Positions 18,037-26,411 of a DNA stretch of 64,000 nucleotides are shown here, in pieces. This stretch comes from Collinsella sp. GTDB taxonomy: Bacteria > Actinomycetota > Coriobacteriia > Coriobacteriales > Coriobacteriaceae. A program made the translations under genes and the position numbers. The notes under the pieces are model-generated. The model was not told where the DNA came from, made no database searches, and was given only the letters and a program-made list of their open reading frames with translations. The stretch is taken from assembly GCA_031295385.1 (NCBI GenBank), contig JAUMOL010000022.1:1-64000 (forward strand), written 5' to 3'. The first letter of the stretch is position 1; each line of letters opens with the position of its first letter.

Positions 18037-18121
18037 ATTAACCAGCCCGATACTTGTTTAACGGAGCGCGAAACATACTTGGCACCTCCGATATCAGAGC
18101 AAGCGTCACCCGCAGCCCAGC

Positions 18122-18160
18122 GGCAGTCATATGTTTGCAACATCAAACCATATGACTGCC
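18122..18160. repeat. 12-bp perfect hairpin
   Basis: GGCAGTCATATG (18122-18133) pairs with CATATGACTGCC (18149-18160). It lies between the small membrane protein gene and a gene remnant, with no T-run on either strand, so a terminator role is doubtful. Confidence 0.7.
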
Positions 18161-18225
18161 ACTCGCGGGGAGAGCATCGGCGAACGGCGCGTTTTCGCAC
18201 TCCATCGGTCAAAAGTAGGCGCGCG

Positions 18226-18625
18226 CTACAATTCGCACTTGTACACGCGGTAGATGTACTTCTCGGCTTCCATCTCGTAGGTGGCGATGGGCAGTCCATA
18301 GCGGTCGTACTCGGTAAAGGTCTTGGCTTGGCCCGATGCCACGAGCATGCTGTTCGAGTCGCCGACGCGCTGCGCACTGCTCACGTAGCCCGAAAACGGC
18401 ACTGCGATCTGCTCCTCCAGCTCATAGGTGCGCGCCGTCTCGTCCACCGTAAAGAGGCGCCCAAACGAATGCGTGCCGTGGTCGTAGTCGGTAACATCGA
18501 ACGCCCTCGCTTCTCAAACCCATATCGTTACCGTCTTTGAATGCCGCCGTCGTTTGTCTCATATACCACGGCGTTTGCCCAGCCCTGTCCAATATTGGTC
18601 CGCAGCTTAACAAACACCCCTTAGC
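18226..18625 (-). pseudogene. Degenerate gene remnant, possibly the C-terminus of an arylsulfotransferase-like beta-propeller protein
   Basis: Two short, protein-like stretches lie in different frames. The first (about 18625-18546) reads VFVKLRTNIGQGWANAVVYE and ends at a TAA. The second, open from 18513 to a stop at 18226, contains TDYDHGTHSFGRLF, MLVASGQAKTFTEYDRYG and YIYRVYKCEL. The F-EYD-G and YRVYK endings resemble C-termini of aryl-sulfate sulfotransferase-type propellers, but this family call is tentative. No start codon, full domain or continuous frame remains. Confidence 0.5.
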
Positions 18626-18659
18626 GGTAGCTTAAGCATGCAACGGCGCAGAAACACGG

Positions 18660-18686
18660 CTTTGGGGGCGCGATCCGCCCCCAAAG
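18660..18686 (-). terminator. Terminator of the 3-hydroxyacyl-CoA dehydrogenase gene
   Basis: CTTTGGGGGCG/CGCCCCCAAAG, an 11-bp perfect stem with a 5-base loop, lies 7 bases past the stop codon; the T-rich tail on the minus strand is interrupted (CCGTGTTTC). Confidence 0.75.
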
Positions 18687-18692
18687 AATCGT

Positions 18693-19652
18693 TTAGTACT
18701 TGAAGAAGCCCTCGCCCGAGCTTTCGCCCAGCTTACCTTCGTCGAGCATTTTCTTGAGGACGGACGCCATGGCCTTAAAGTTGTAGGGCATCATCATCTT
18801 TTTGAGCAGCGGGCTCACCAGGCCCGGCACCTTTTGGTACTGCATGACGATGTTGTACGCCGTCTGGATGCCCACGGTGTCGAACACGCGGAACGGCCCC
18901 TTGGGAGCGCCGGTGCCGCGCGTCCATGCGAGATCGATGCTCTTGGGGTCGCTGACGCCCGAGACATACAGGTCCAGACCCGAAAGCAGCCACGGCACCA
19001 GCATGGAATTGAGCAGGTAGCCGTTCTTTTCCTTGTTGACGGGAAGCGCCAGCATGCGGATGTCGTTGGCGAAGTCGACAAGCTCGTCGAAGTAGCGCTT
19101 GTCGGTTTGGTCCTGTGCCATGACCTCGGTCATGTTGTTCTTCCAGATGGAGTTGGCAAAGTGCAGCGACAGGTACTTCTCGGGACGGCCGGTGTACTTG
19201 GCAAAGGTGCTCGGCAGCAGCGTGGAAGAGTTGGTGACGATGACGGTCTTTTGCGGCAGAACCGGGGCGAGCTTCTTGTAGAAGTCGATCTTTGCCTGGG
19301 TGTCCTCGGCCATAGACTCGATGACCAGGTCGGCGTCGGCCACTGCCTTGGCAAGATCGAGCTCCAGCTTGAGTGTGGCGTAGGCGCGCTCAACGGCAGC
19401 GAGCGCCGCCTCCTTGTCGAAGGGCTGGGTGCTATCGGCGATACCGGCGCACCACTCGCCCGTGCCGTCCGCCATGCCCTCGATAGCAGCGATGTACTCC
19501 TCGCGCACGTGGTCGATCTTGGGCTGGGTGCGGCCGATGCTGCCCTCGCTGCGCAGCCAAATCGTCACATCAAAGCCGCAGTAGGCAGCCTGAAAGGCAA
19601 TCTGGCTTCCCAGCACGCCGCCGCCGGCAACGCAAACGGTCTTGTAGCTCAT
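18693..19652 (-). CDS. 3-hydroxyacyl-CoA dehydrogenase
   Basis: NAD-dependent oxidoreductase interconverting 3-hydroxyacyl- and 3-ketoacyl-CoA, cytoplasmic. The 319-aa protein has an N-terminal Rossmann motif VAGGGVLGSQIA, the NSSTLLPS segment and a catalytic His in YLSLHFANSIWKNNMTEVM (His with a following Glu, as in the family). The C-terminal helical domain carries NSMLVPWLLSG. AGAGAGG precedes the ATG. No thiolase or crotonase gene is adjacent, so the pathway (fermentative or beta-oxidation type) is not defined here. It is monocistronic, followed by its own terminator. Confidence 0.92.
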   Translation of the reverse strand: MSYKTVCVAGGGVLGSQIAFQAAYCGFDVTIWLRSEGSIGRTQPKIDHVREEYIAAIEGMADGTGEWCAGIADSTQPFDKEAALAAVERAYATLKLELDLAKAVADADLVIESMAEDTQAKIDFYKKLAPVLPQKTVIVTNSSTLLPSTFAKYTGRPEKYLSLHFANSIWKNNMTEVMAQDQTDKRYFDELVDFANDIRMLALPVNKEKNGYLLNSMLVPWLLSGLDLYVSGVSDPKSIDLAWTRGTGAPKGPFRVFDTVGIQTAYNIVMQYQKVPGLVSPLLKKMMMPYNFKAMASVLKKMLDEGKLGESSGEGFFKY

Positions 19653-19820
19653 GGAACGGTCCTCTCTTACGTAATTCCATAGATGCGTATTTATTCAACC
19701 GTAAGAGGGCTGCACGCTGGAGGTGGGTTCTATAAACGGACGGTTACTTGCGGCGAACGGCTACGCCTGTTCATTATCTCAGGGCTTTACAGGCCATTTT
19801 TCGTGCCGCAGGACCGTCGT

Positions 19821-19950
19821 TTTCGGAAGTGCGGTGAAAAATTGAGCTTCGCCGACCAGACCGACTTTTTTAGCAACAAAACCGCAGGTAACGAGAGCTC
19901 AAAAGAGCAGTGTGCTCGGAGGTTTGGAGTTTTTCCCCGCACTTCTGAAA
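19821..19950. repeat. 130-bp inverted-repeat element with AAAACCGCAGGTA core
   Basis: Arms 19821-19843 and 19928-19950 match at 20 of 23 positions (outer part TTTCGGAAGTGCGG). The interior contains AAAACCGCAGGTA (19878-19890) and a smaller GAGCTC/GAGC hairpin. The same 13-base core occurs in reverse inside the element at 50684-50841, whose arms are unrelated. The 415-base gap 19653-20067 holds no credible gene. Confidence 0.7.
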
Positions 19951-20002
19951 TACGAGTCCGCTGAAGGCGTCAACAAGCCCATTTACGCAACATATGTCCA
20001 GT

Positions 20003-20038
20003 AAAAACGGGTGGTAGCCGGCATGGCTGCCACCCGTT
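20003..20038 (-). terminator. Terminator of the activase gene
   Basis: AACGGGTGGCAGCC pairs with GGCTACCACCCGTT on the minus strand and is followed by TTTTTAC. It lies about 30 bases past the stop. Confidence 0.88.
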
Positions 20039-20067
20039 TGTCTTATATCCGGCTCGAAGCAGGTCAA

Positions 20068-23000
20068 CTACTTCTTAATGCCGCGTCCCAGGCGCTCAGC
20101 GACCGACGCCACGGCACTCTCGTCGACCGAGCCGCAGCTCGCGCAGCCGTCGTGGGCGCGCATCTGGCCGCTGACCTCGTCCATCGCGAGCGGCGCCACC
20201 TTCTCGAGCTTAAAGCCCTTGCCGGCGCGCATGTTCTCCTTGGCCACGCTGATCATGAGCTTAATGCGGTTGAGCTGGTTGACCTCGGACGCACCGGGGT
20301 CGTAGTCCACCGCGACAATGTTGCTCTCGGGGTGCTGACGGCGCAGTTCCTTGATCACTGCCTTGCCCACCACGTGGTTGGGCAGGCACGCGAAGGGCTG
20401 CGTGCAGATGATGTTGGGCGCACCGTGGTCGATCAGGTCGAGCATCTCGGCCGTGAGCAGCCAGCCTTCACCCATGTTGTTGCACACCGAAAGCACCGTG
20501 CGGGCCTTGTCCGCCATGGTGCCGATGCGCTCGGGCGCCTCGAAGCGGCGGGACTTCTCGAGCATCTCCTCCACCGGCGTACGCATCCAGTCCACGAGCT
20601 TGATGAGCGCTTGCATGCCCGCGCGCGTAGTGGCAGAGCTTCCCAGCTCGTCCTTCTGCAGCTCGGCATTGCTCATGGAGTACAGGAAGAAGTCGAGCAG
20701 GCCCGGTACCACGGCCTCGCAGCCCTCACGCTCGATGACATCGACCACGTGGTTGTTGGCCGTGGGGTGGAACTTGACCAAGATCTCGCCGACCACGCCC
20801 ACGCGCGGCTTGGTGCCCTCGCCCACAAGCGGCATGGTATCGAACGCGCGGATGGCCTCACGCGCAAGCTTGGTGTAGTTGTGGCGGTTGAACTTGGGCG
20901 CCAGCTTGCGGGCACGCGCCATGTACTCCTCGTAGAGCGCGTTGGCGGCACCGGGCGTGGCCTCGTACGGGCGGCAGCGGTAGAGCATCTGCATCATCAC
21001 GTCACCAAAGAGCACCGCGTACACGGCCTGCTTAAGCAGCGCCGGCGTAATCTTAAAGCCGGGGTTGTCCTCGCCGAGCGCCACGGCCGAAAGCGAGATC
21101 ACCGGAATCTCGGGGTGGCCGCTCTCGCGCAGGGCCTTGCGGATGAGCGCGATGTAGTTGGTGGCACGGCAGCCGCCGCCGGTCTGGCTGATGACCACGG
21201 CTGTCTTGGACAGGTCGTACCGGCCGCTCTCGATGGCCTCCATGATCTGGCCCGTCACCAGAATCGACGGATAGCAGATGTCGTTGTTCACATAGCGCAG
21301 ACCGGCCTCGACGGCATCGTGGTCAGTCGAGGGCAGCAGCTCCAAGTTGTATCCAGCACCGCGGAACACCTCTTTGACCAGGTCAAAGTGGATCGGCGCC
21401 ATCTGCGGGCACAGGATGGTGTAGCCCTCCTCTCGCATCTGCTCGGTAAAGGGCACCTTGGGCCACGCGGTCGAAGCACTCTCGCGCTGCGCCTCAAACG
21501 TGTACTTGCGGCTCGCGAACGCGGGGGCATCCGTGGAGGGCGCCACCGGCGCGGCAACACCCTGCTCGTAGGCCTCGCCCGCGGCCGTGGCCTCGGCCAA
21601 GCGCTCGGCCTCCTGGTCCTTAAGCGCGGCCATGAGCGAGCGGATGCGGATGCGCGCGGCACCTAGGTTGGATACCTCATCGATCTTGAGCACGGTGTAG
21701 ATCTTGCCGCTGGCCTCCAGAATCTCCTGCACCTGGTCGGTGGTCAGAGCATCCAGACCGCAGCCGAAGGAGTTGAGCTGGATCAGGTCCAGGTCGTTGC
21801 GCATCGTCACAAAGCGGGCGACGGCGTACAGGCGGCTGTGGTACATCCACTGGTCGACGACGCGGATCGGGCGCTCGGGCTTCACGAGATGCGCGAGCGA
21901 ATCCTCGGTAAAGACCGCAAAGCCAAAGCTCGAAATAAGCTCGGGCAGGGCGTGGTTGATCTCGGGATCGTTGTGGTAGGGACGACCGGCGAGCACAATG
22001 CCGTGACCGCCGTGGTCCTCGACCCACTTAAGAGCCTCCTCGCCCATGGTCTGGATGTCCTCGTGGAAACGCGCATCGGCCTCAAAGGCAGCGTTGACAG
22101 CGGCATCGACCTCGGAGCGCGTGATCTTGGGACCGCGTACGCGACCGCGACCGGCTTGCGAATCGGCCACACGGTCGACGGCGAGCACCTGGTACAGGCG
22201 GCGCTTGAGCTCGGTCTTGTCGTGATAGGGCACAAACGGGTACAGGAACTCGATGTTCTGCTCGCGGATCTCGTCGATGTTGAGCGCCAACGCCGTGGGG
22301 TAGCTCATAACGATGGGGCAGTTGTAGCAGTTGCCGGCGGTCGGGTCCTCCTTGCGCTCCCAGCGCACGCACGGCATCCAAATGAAGTCGACATCGCGGT
22401 CGATAAGGTTCATCACGTGGCCGTGGCTCATCTTGGCCGGATAGCACACGCTCTCGGACGGCATGGACTCGATGCCCGCCTGGTAGGTCTTCTTGCTCGA
22501 CTGGTCGGACAGCTGCACGCTAAAGCCCAGGCGCGTAAAGAACGCGTGCCAGAAGGGGTAGTTCTCGTACATGTTGAGTGCGCGCGGGATGCCGACGGTG
22601 CCGCGTGGGGCCTCGTCGGGGCTCAGCACCTCGCGGTTAAAGAGCAGCTCGTTTTTCTTTTTGAAGAGGTTGGGGGCCTCGGTCTTTTGCTTTTTGTGGC
22701 CGGCGCCCTTCTCGCAGCGGTTGCCGGTGATAAAGCGCCTGCCGCCGCCAAAATCGTTGACGGTGAGCTGGCAGTTGTTGGAGCAACGGCCGCAGCGGAC
22801 ATGCTTTTGCGTCACGGTGAGGTGCGCGATGTCCTCGGCCGAGAGGATGGTCGAGGTGCCGTCGGCGCCGGCGCGATCGCGGGCGAGCAGGGCCGCACCG
22901 TAGGCGCCCATGCAGCCGGCGATGTCGGGGCGCACGGCATGAACGCCCGTGAGCTGCTCAAACGCGCGCAGCGTGGCATCGGACATAAAGGTACCGCCCT

Positions 23001-24843
23001 GGACGATCACCTGACTGCCGATCTCCTTGGGGTCGCGCAGCTTAATGACCTTGAACAGGGCATTCTTGATGACGGAATAGGACAGGCCGGCCGCGATGTC
23101 GCCCACCGTGGCGCCTTCCTTTTGCGCCTGCTTGACGCGCGAGTTCATAAAGACCGTGCAGCGACTGCCCAGGTCGACCGGGGCCTTGGCATGGATGGCG
23201 GCATCGGCGAACGCGCGCACGTCCATGTTCATAGAGACGGCGAAGCTCTCGATAAAGCTGCCGCAGCCCGACGAGCAGGCCTCGTTGAGCATGATGTGCT
23301 CGATGACGCCGTCCTTGACGCGCAGGCACTTCATGTCCTGGCCGCCGATGTCCAGAATGAACTCGACGCCGGGCAGGAACGCCTTGGCGCCGCGTAGGTG
23401 CGCGACGGTCTCGATTTCGCCCGAGTCGGCCTTGAGGGCCTCGATGAGCAGCGCCTCGCCGTAGCCCGTGGTGGTCACGTGGCCGATGGTGCAACCGGCG
23501 GGGATGTGGTTGTAGAAATCGGCCATGATAACCTTGGCCGTGCCAAGGATGTCGCCGTTGTTGTTGCCGTACCAGGTGTGCAGCAGCTGACCGTCCTCGC
23601 CCACGAGCGCGGCTTTCATGGTGGTGGAGCCGGCGTCGATGCCGATGAACACGCGGCCGGTGTAGCCGTCGAGCTTGCCCTTGGGGACGACCTCGGTGTC
23701 GTGGCGGTTCTTGAACTCGGCGAAGTCCTCGTCGGTGGCAAAGAGCGGATCCAGGCGCTCGACCTCGGCACCCTGTGTGTCGCCTAAGCTGTCGATGGCC
23801 TCGATAAGCTGCGGGAACGTGCTGAGCTTATTGGACTCGTGCGCCATGGCGGCGCCGCTCGCCACAAACAGGTGAGCGTTTTGGGGCACGATACGATGCT
23901 CCTCGTCCAGGTTGAGCGTGAGGTAGAAGCGGTGGCGCAGCTCGGAGAGGTATTGCAGCGGGCCGCCCAGGAAGGCGACGTTGCCGCGGATGGGACGGCC
24001 GCACGCCAGGCCCGAGATGGTCTGGGTCACGACGGCTTGGAAGATGGAGGCCGCCACGTCCTCGGGGCGGGCGCCTTCGTTAAGCAGCGGCTGCACGTCA
24101 GTCTTGGCAAAGACGCCGCAGCGGCTGGCGATGGGATAGATGGTGGTGGCGTTGGCCGCGAGCTCGTTGAGGCCGCTCGCGTCGGTGTGCAGCAGGGTTG
24201 CCATCTGGTCGATGAACGCGCCCGTACCGCCGGCGCAGGTGCCGTTCATGCGCTGCTCGATGCCGTTGTCAAAGTAGATGATCTTGGCGTCCTCACCACC
24301 CAGCTCGATGGCGACATCGGTGGCCGGGATGAGGGTCTCGACGGCACGCTTGCTGGCGATGACCTCCTGAACAAACTCCAGGTCGATCCACTGGGACAGC
24401 AGCAGGCCGCCCGAGCCGGTAATGGCGCAGGTCATCTGGGCCGTCGGCAGCACGGTCGCAGCACCCTCGAACAGGTCGCGGGCGCAGGCGCGGACGTCGG
24501 TGTGGTGGCGCTGGTACTTGGCGTAGACGATCTGGTTGTCGTCGTTGAGCACGGCAAGCTTAACGGTGGTGGAGCCCACGTCGATGCCCAGGTGCAGGTT
24601 GCCGCGGGCAGCCTCGGGGTTGAAGATCGCGCCTTCGGGGGCCTGGGCGGCGGCTACGGTCTCAACGGCGGCTACGGGCTCGCCAGCGATGGACGTCTCC
24701 CCTGCCGCGTTCTTGGCATCGGCAACTGCCTCGGCAACTTTCTCGGCAGCCGCGGCCTTCTGCGCGGCGGCCATCACGGTGGGCGCGGCCTCGCGTGCGG
24801 CAGCGACCATGCGGTCCTTAATGCCCTCGACGAGTTTGCTCAT
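20068..24843 (-). CDS. Giant 2-hydroxyacyl-CoA dehydratase activase-related protein (double BadF/BcrA ATPase plus DUF2229 and HgdB-like parts)
   Basis: The 1591-aa protein has an Ala-rich N-terminus (1-75) and two ASKHA-type ATPase domains: the first from LHLGIDVGSTTVKLAVLNDD (about 82), the second from FIGIDAGSTTMKAALVGEDG (about 400). Each has cluster-ligand-like cysteines (NGTCAGGTGAFI and ACSSGCGSF). A cysteine cluster with CGRCSNNCQL and NRCEKG follows near 680, then a DUF2229-like block (about 745-960) and a C-terminal part resembling the dehydratase subunit HgdB/FldB. Activases of this class couple ATP hydrolysis to one-electron transfer; the substrate of the fused form is unknown. Preceded by its likely regulator with an 11-base gap. 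Confidence 0.88.
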   Translation of the reverse strand: MSKLVEGIKDRMVAAAREAAPTVMAAAQKAAAAEKVAEAVADAKNAAGETSIAGEPVAAVETVAAAQAPEGAIFNPEAARGNLHLGIDVGSTTVKLAVLNDDNQIVYAKYQRHHTDVRACARDLFEGAATVLPTAQMTCAITGSGGLLLSQWIDLEFVQEVIASKRAVETLIPATDVAIELGGEDAKIIYFDNGIEQRMNGTCAGGTGAFIDQMATLLHTDASGLNELAANATTIYPIASRCGVFAKTDVQPLLNEGARPEDVAASIFQAVVTQTISGLACGRPIRGNVAFLGGPLQYLSELRHRFYLTLNLDEEHRIVPQNAHLFVASGAAMAHESNKLSTFPQLIEAIDSLGDTQGAEVERLDPLFATDEDFAEFKNRHDTEVVPKGKLDGYTGRVFIGIDAGSTTMKAALVGEDGQLLHTWYGNNNGDILGTAKVIMADFYNHIPAGCTIGHVTTTGYGEALLIEALKADSGEIETVAHLRGAKAFLPGVEFILDIGGQDMKCLRVKDGVIEHIMLNEACSSGCGSFIESFAVSMNMDVRAFADAAIHAKAPVDLGSRCTVFMNSRVKQAQKEGATVGDIAAGLSYSVIKNALFKVIKLRDPKEIGSQVIVQGGTFMSDATLRAFEQLTGVHAVRPDIAGCMGAYGAALLARDRAGADGTSTILSAEDIAHLTVTQKHVRCGRCSNNCQLTVNDFGGGRRFITGNRCEKGAGHKKQKTEAPNLFKKKNELLFNREVLSPDEAPRGTVGIPRALNMYENYPFWHAFFTRLGFSVQLSDQSSKKTYQAGIESMPSESVCYPAKMSHGHVMNLIDRDVDFIWMPCVRWERKEDPTAGNCYNCPIVMSYPTALALNIDEIREQNIEFLYPFVPYHDKTELKRRLYQVLAVDRVADSQAGRGRVRGPKITRSEVDAAVNAAFEADARFHEDIQTMGEEALKWVEDHGGHGIVLAGRPYHNDPEINHALPELISSFGFAVFTEDSLAHLVKPERPIRVVDQWMYHSRLYAVARFVTMRNDLDLIQLNSFGCGLDALTTDQVQEILEASGKIYTVLKIDEVSNLGAARIRIRSLMAALKDQEAERLAEATAAGEAYEQGVAAPVAPSTDAPAFASRKYTFEAQRESASTAWPKVPFTEQMREEGYTILCPQMAPIHFDLVKEVFRGAGYNLELLPSTDHDAVEAGLRYVNNDICYPSILVTGQIMEAIESGRYDLSKTAVVISQTGGGCRATNYIALIRKALRESGHPEIPVISLSAVALGEDNPGFKITPALLKQAVYAVLFGDVMMQMLYRCRPYEATPGAANALYEEYMARARKLAPKFNRHNYTKLAREAIRAFDTMPLVGEGTKPRVGVVGEILVKFHPTANNHVVDVIEREGCEAVVPGLLDFFLYSMSNAELQKDELGSSATTRAGMQALIKLVDWMRTPVEEMLEKSRRFEAPERIGTMADKARTVLSVCNNMGEGWLLTAEMLDLIDHGAPNIICTQPFACLPNHVVGKAVIKELRRQHPESNIVAVDYDPGASEVNQLNRIKLMISVAKENMRAGKGFKLEKVAPLAMDEVSGQMRAHDGCASCGSVDESAVASVAERLGRGIKK

Positions 24844-24854
24844 TGTCTCTCCTC

Positions 24855-25565
24855 TTAGTTGTTGGACTCGACGGTTGCGGCGGTGTCGGCCGCGTCCTCG
24901 AGCTGCAAGTTCAATAGCTTCATGCCGTATTCCGGCACGTTGATATCGATGGGTTGGCCATACAGGTCACCAGGGCGCACAAAAGCGAGCACCGTCATAA
25001 TGCGTGCCATGGCCTCGGGCGATTCGGTGAGCCCACGCTCAAACCAGCGCTGGATCAGACCGACCTCGGCACTCACGACGTAGGTGACGTAGTAGTCAAA
25101 GAATGTGCCCAGCGCCAGGCCCAAAATGCCCGTCTGCGCACGCGGCACCACGGCCTCGCGGGCGGTGTCGATGATCTTTTTAATGAAGGCCTGATCGCCG
25201 CCCGGGCCCAGCAGCGCACCGATTAAGTCGCGGTTGGCCGCAAGATAACGCAGCAACTCAACCGAACCGGGCGCCGGCTCGAGCTCATCGATGTTGTGAT
25301 AGAGATCAGGCAGCTGAGCTGCGGTGATGAGCTCAATGCGCTCACGGATCTCGGCCAGCAAGCCGTCCTCGATTTGATTGATAAAGTCGGGGATATCGCA
25401 GTAGTGCGAATAGAACGTGCGGCGCGTAAGACCAGCGCGCTCGGTGAGCGACGCGACATTAATGCGCGAAAGATCGCCGCTTTCGGCAAGTTCGCTGGCA
25501 AGCGCCTGGCGAAGGGCACGCTGCGAGCGAAGGGACCGGCGATCGCATTTCTCGAGCTGGGACAA
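24855..25565 (-). CDS. TetR/AcrR family regulator
   Basis: A 236-aa protein with an N-terminal helix-turn-helix (about residues 38-62, SLTERAGLTRRTFYSHYCD) of the TetR type and a helical ligand or dimer domain. The start is a TTG at 25565 with AAGGAGG six bases upstream. It is the first gene of a two-gene unit with the giant activase, 11 bases downstream, so it probably controls that gene. A perfect 15-bp palindrome, TGCACACCGTGTGCA, and a related site lie 32-66 bases upstream and are good autoregulatory operators. Confidence 0.9.
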   Translation of the reverse strand: MSQLEKCDRRSLRSQRALRQALASELAESGDLSRINVASLTERAGLTRRTFYSHYCDIPDFINQIEDGLLAEIRERIELITAAQLPDLYHNIDELEPAPGSVELLRYLAANRDLIGALLGPGGDQAFIKKIIDTAREAVVPRAQTGILGLALGTFFDYYVTYVVSAEVGLIQRWFERGLTESPEAMARIMTVLAFVRPGDLYGQPIDINVPEYGMKLLNLQLEDAADTAATVESNN

Positions 25566-25596
25566 GCGTCCTCCTTGTTACTCAGCCTGTGCGCTA

Positions 25597-25631
25597 TTGC
25601 ACAGTGCGAGTATTATTGCACACCGTGTGCA
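25597..25631. promoter_or_regulatory. Candidate operator pair upstream of the TetR-activase operon
   Basis: TGCACACCGTGTGCA (25617-25631) is a perfect palindrome; TTGCACAGTGCGA (25597-25609) is a near-palindrome with the same TTGCACA half. The two TATTGCACA starts are 20 bases apart, about two helical turns. Confidence 0.6.
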
Positions 25632-25658
25632 TCAACACGTAAAGGCAATATTTGGGAT

Positions 25659-25685
25659 GTGATAAAGGGACTATCCCTTTGTCAC
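25659..25685. repeat. REP-like hairpin, GGGAC family copy 6
   Basis: GTGATAAAGGGA pairs with TCCCTTTGTCAC at 11 of 12 positions around a 3-base loop. It resembles copy 7 at 26383 in size and AAAGGGAC core. Confidence 0.75.
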
Positions 25686-25800
25686 AACCCGCCTGTCTTT
25701 TGGAGCGGCATTACCGATTGTCCAAAATGTCGTTCGTGGGTAGAATAGTGTCGACGGCAGCCCAAGTTCTGCTAAGCTGGGCAGCGCCGTTGCTTGGATT

Positions 25801-25836
25801 AAGGGGTCAACGCCTTAGCGGCGGCGACCCCTTTTA
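25801..25836 (-). terminator. Terminator overlapping the end of the 41-aa ORF
   Basis: AAAAGGGGTC and GACCCCTT bracket an inner GCCGCCGC/GGCG pairing on the minus strand. The stop codon lies in the loop region. Confidence 0.6.
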
Positions 25837-25940
25837 CGTTGCTTCGAACGCTGCTTGAGTGCCTCGGAAAGCCCGATAAGCATCGTGAGAAGCGAGACCA
25901 AAGCGGTCAGAAGCCTCACGAAATCAATCAAATCGGTCAT
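25815..25940 (-). CDS. Small hydrophobic ORF (41 aa), holin/type I toxin-like layout
   Basis: A 41-codon ORF with an excellent ribosome-binding site (GGGAGGTGATGCCC before ATG). It has a short acidic N-terminus (MTDLIDF), one hydrophobic helix (about residues 8-24) and a strongly basic tail (KQRSKQRKRGRRR). The last codons sit in a hairpin with GGGGTC/GACCCC that doubles as a terminator. One helix plus a basic tail is seen in putative holin-like or type I toxin peptides, but no antisense antitoxin was demonstrated. Below 50 codons, it would be missed by most gene callers. Confidence 0.55.
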   Translation of the reverse strand: MTDLIDFVRLLTALVSLLTMLIGLSEALKQRSKQRKRGRRR

Positions 25941-26060
25941 GGGCATCACCTCCCATCAGATGGAGGGCGCTGCCCGGCACATGGAACTGCCGTCAACGAT
26001 ACCGATTCTGTCAAAGCGCAGTTAGATATACGAATGTTTGTTCGCATTTCAGAAGATCGG

Positions 26061-26105
26061 AGCTCGGGTATGGCGAAGGAACAGTTCCTTTGCCATACCC
26101 GAGCT
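26061..26105. repeat. 22-bp near-perfect hairpin
   Basis: Arms AGCTCGGGTATGGCGAAGGA (26061 onward) and its complement (26084-26105) match at 21 of 22 positions with essentially no loop beyond GAACAGTTC. No adjacent gene end explains it. Confidence 0.85.
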
Positions 26106-26129
26106 TGTCGCCGAACTGCTACCTACATT

Positions 26130-26328
26130 TTTCGAGTTATTCGGCCACGCTGCTGGTTCTGTATAAATGCACCGCCGGGATTATCTGAGAGTTTTTGTCC
26201 TTATTTGAGCGCATACATGCCCATTTGCTCACTTACGTCACCGAATCAAACACCATTAGAGGTATGAATGTTCCCGAGAGGGCATCTTTAGCCATTTAAC
26301 GACCTCCGACAGGCCGAATAACTCGAAA
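26130..26328. repeat. 199-bp segment bounded by 17-bp perfect inverted repeats (MITE-like)
   Basis: TTTCGAGTTATTCGGCC at 26130-26146 and its exact complement at 26312-26328 enclose AT-richer sequence with no ORF. Size and perfect ends recall a miniature inverted-repeat element. It may equally be the outer stem of a structured RNA. No target-site duplication is obvious. Confidence 0.6.
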
Positions 26329-26382
26329 TTTGTTGGTGGCGAAAGCGTAACAGTCCCATACGCCAAAAGCCGGCATCTCCCA

Positions 26383-26411
26383 TGCGACAAAGGGGCAGTC
26401 CCTTTGTCGCA
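26383..26411. repeat. REP-like hairpin, GGGAC family copy 7
   Basis: TGCGACAAAGG pairs perfectly with CCTTTGTCGCA around GGCAGTC or its complement. It abuts the TAA of the phosphatase gene with no spacing. Confidence 0.85.

Noticed and set aside
20011..24858. Several 300-550 codon open frames antisense to the activase gene
   Set aside because: They are His/Arg/Leu/Gly-rich shadows; the minus-strand frame has full-length ATPase motifs.
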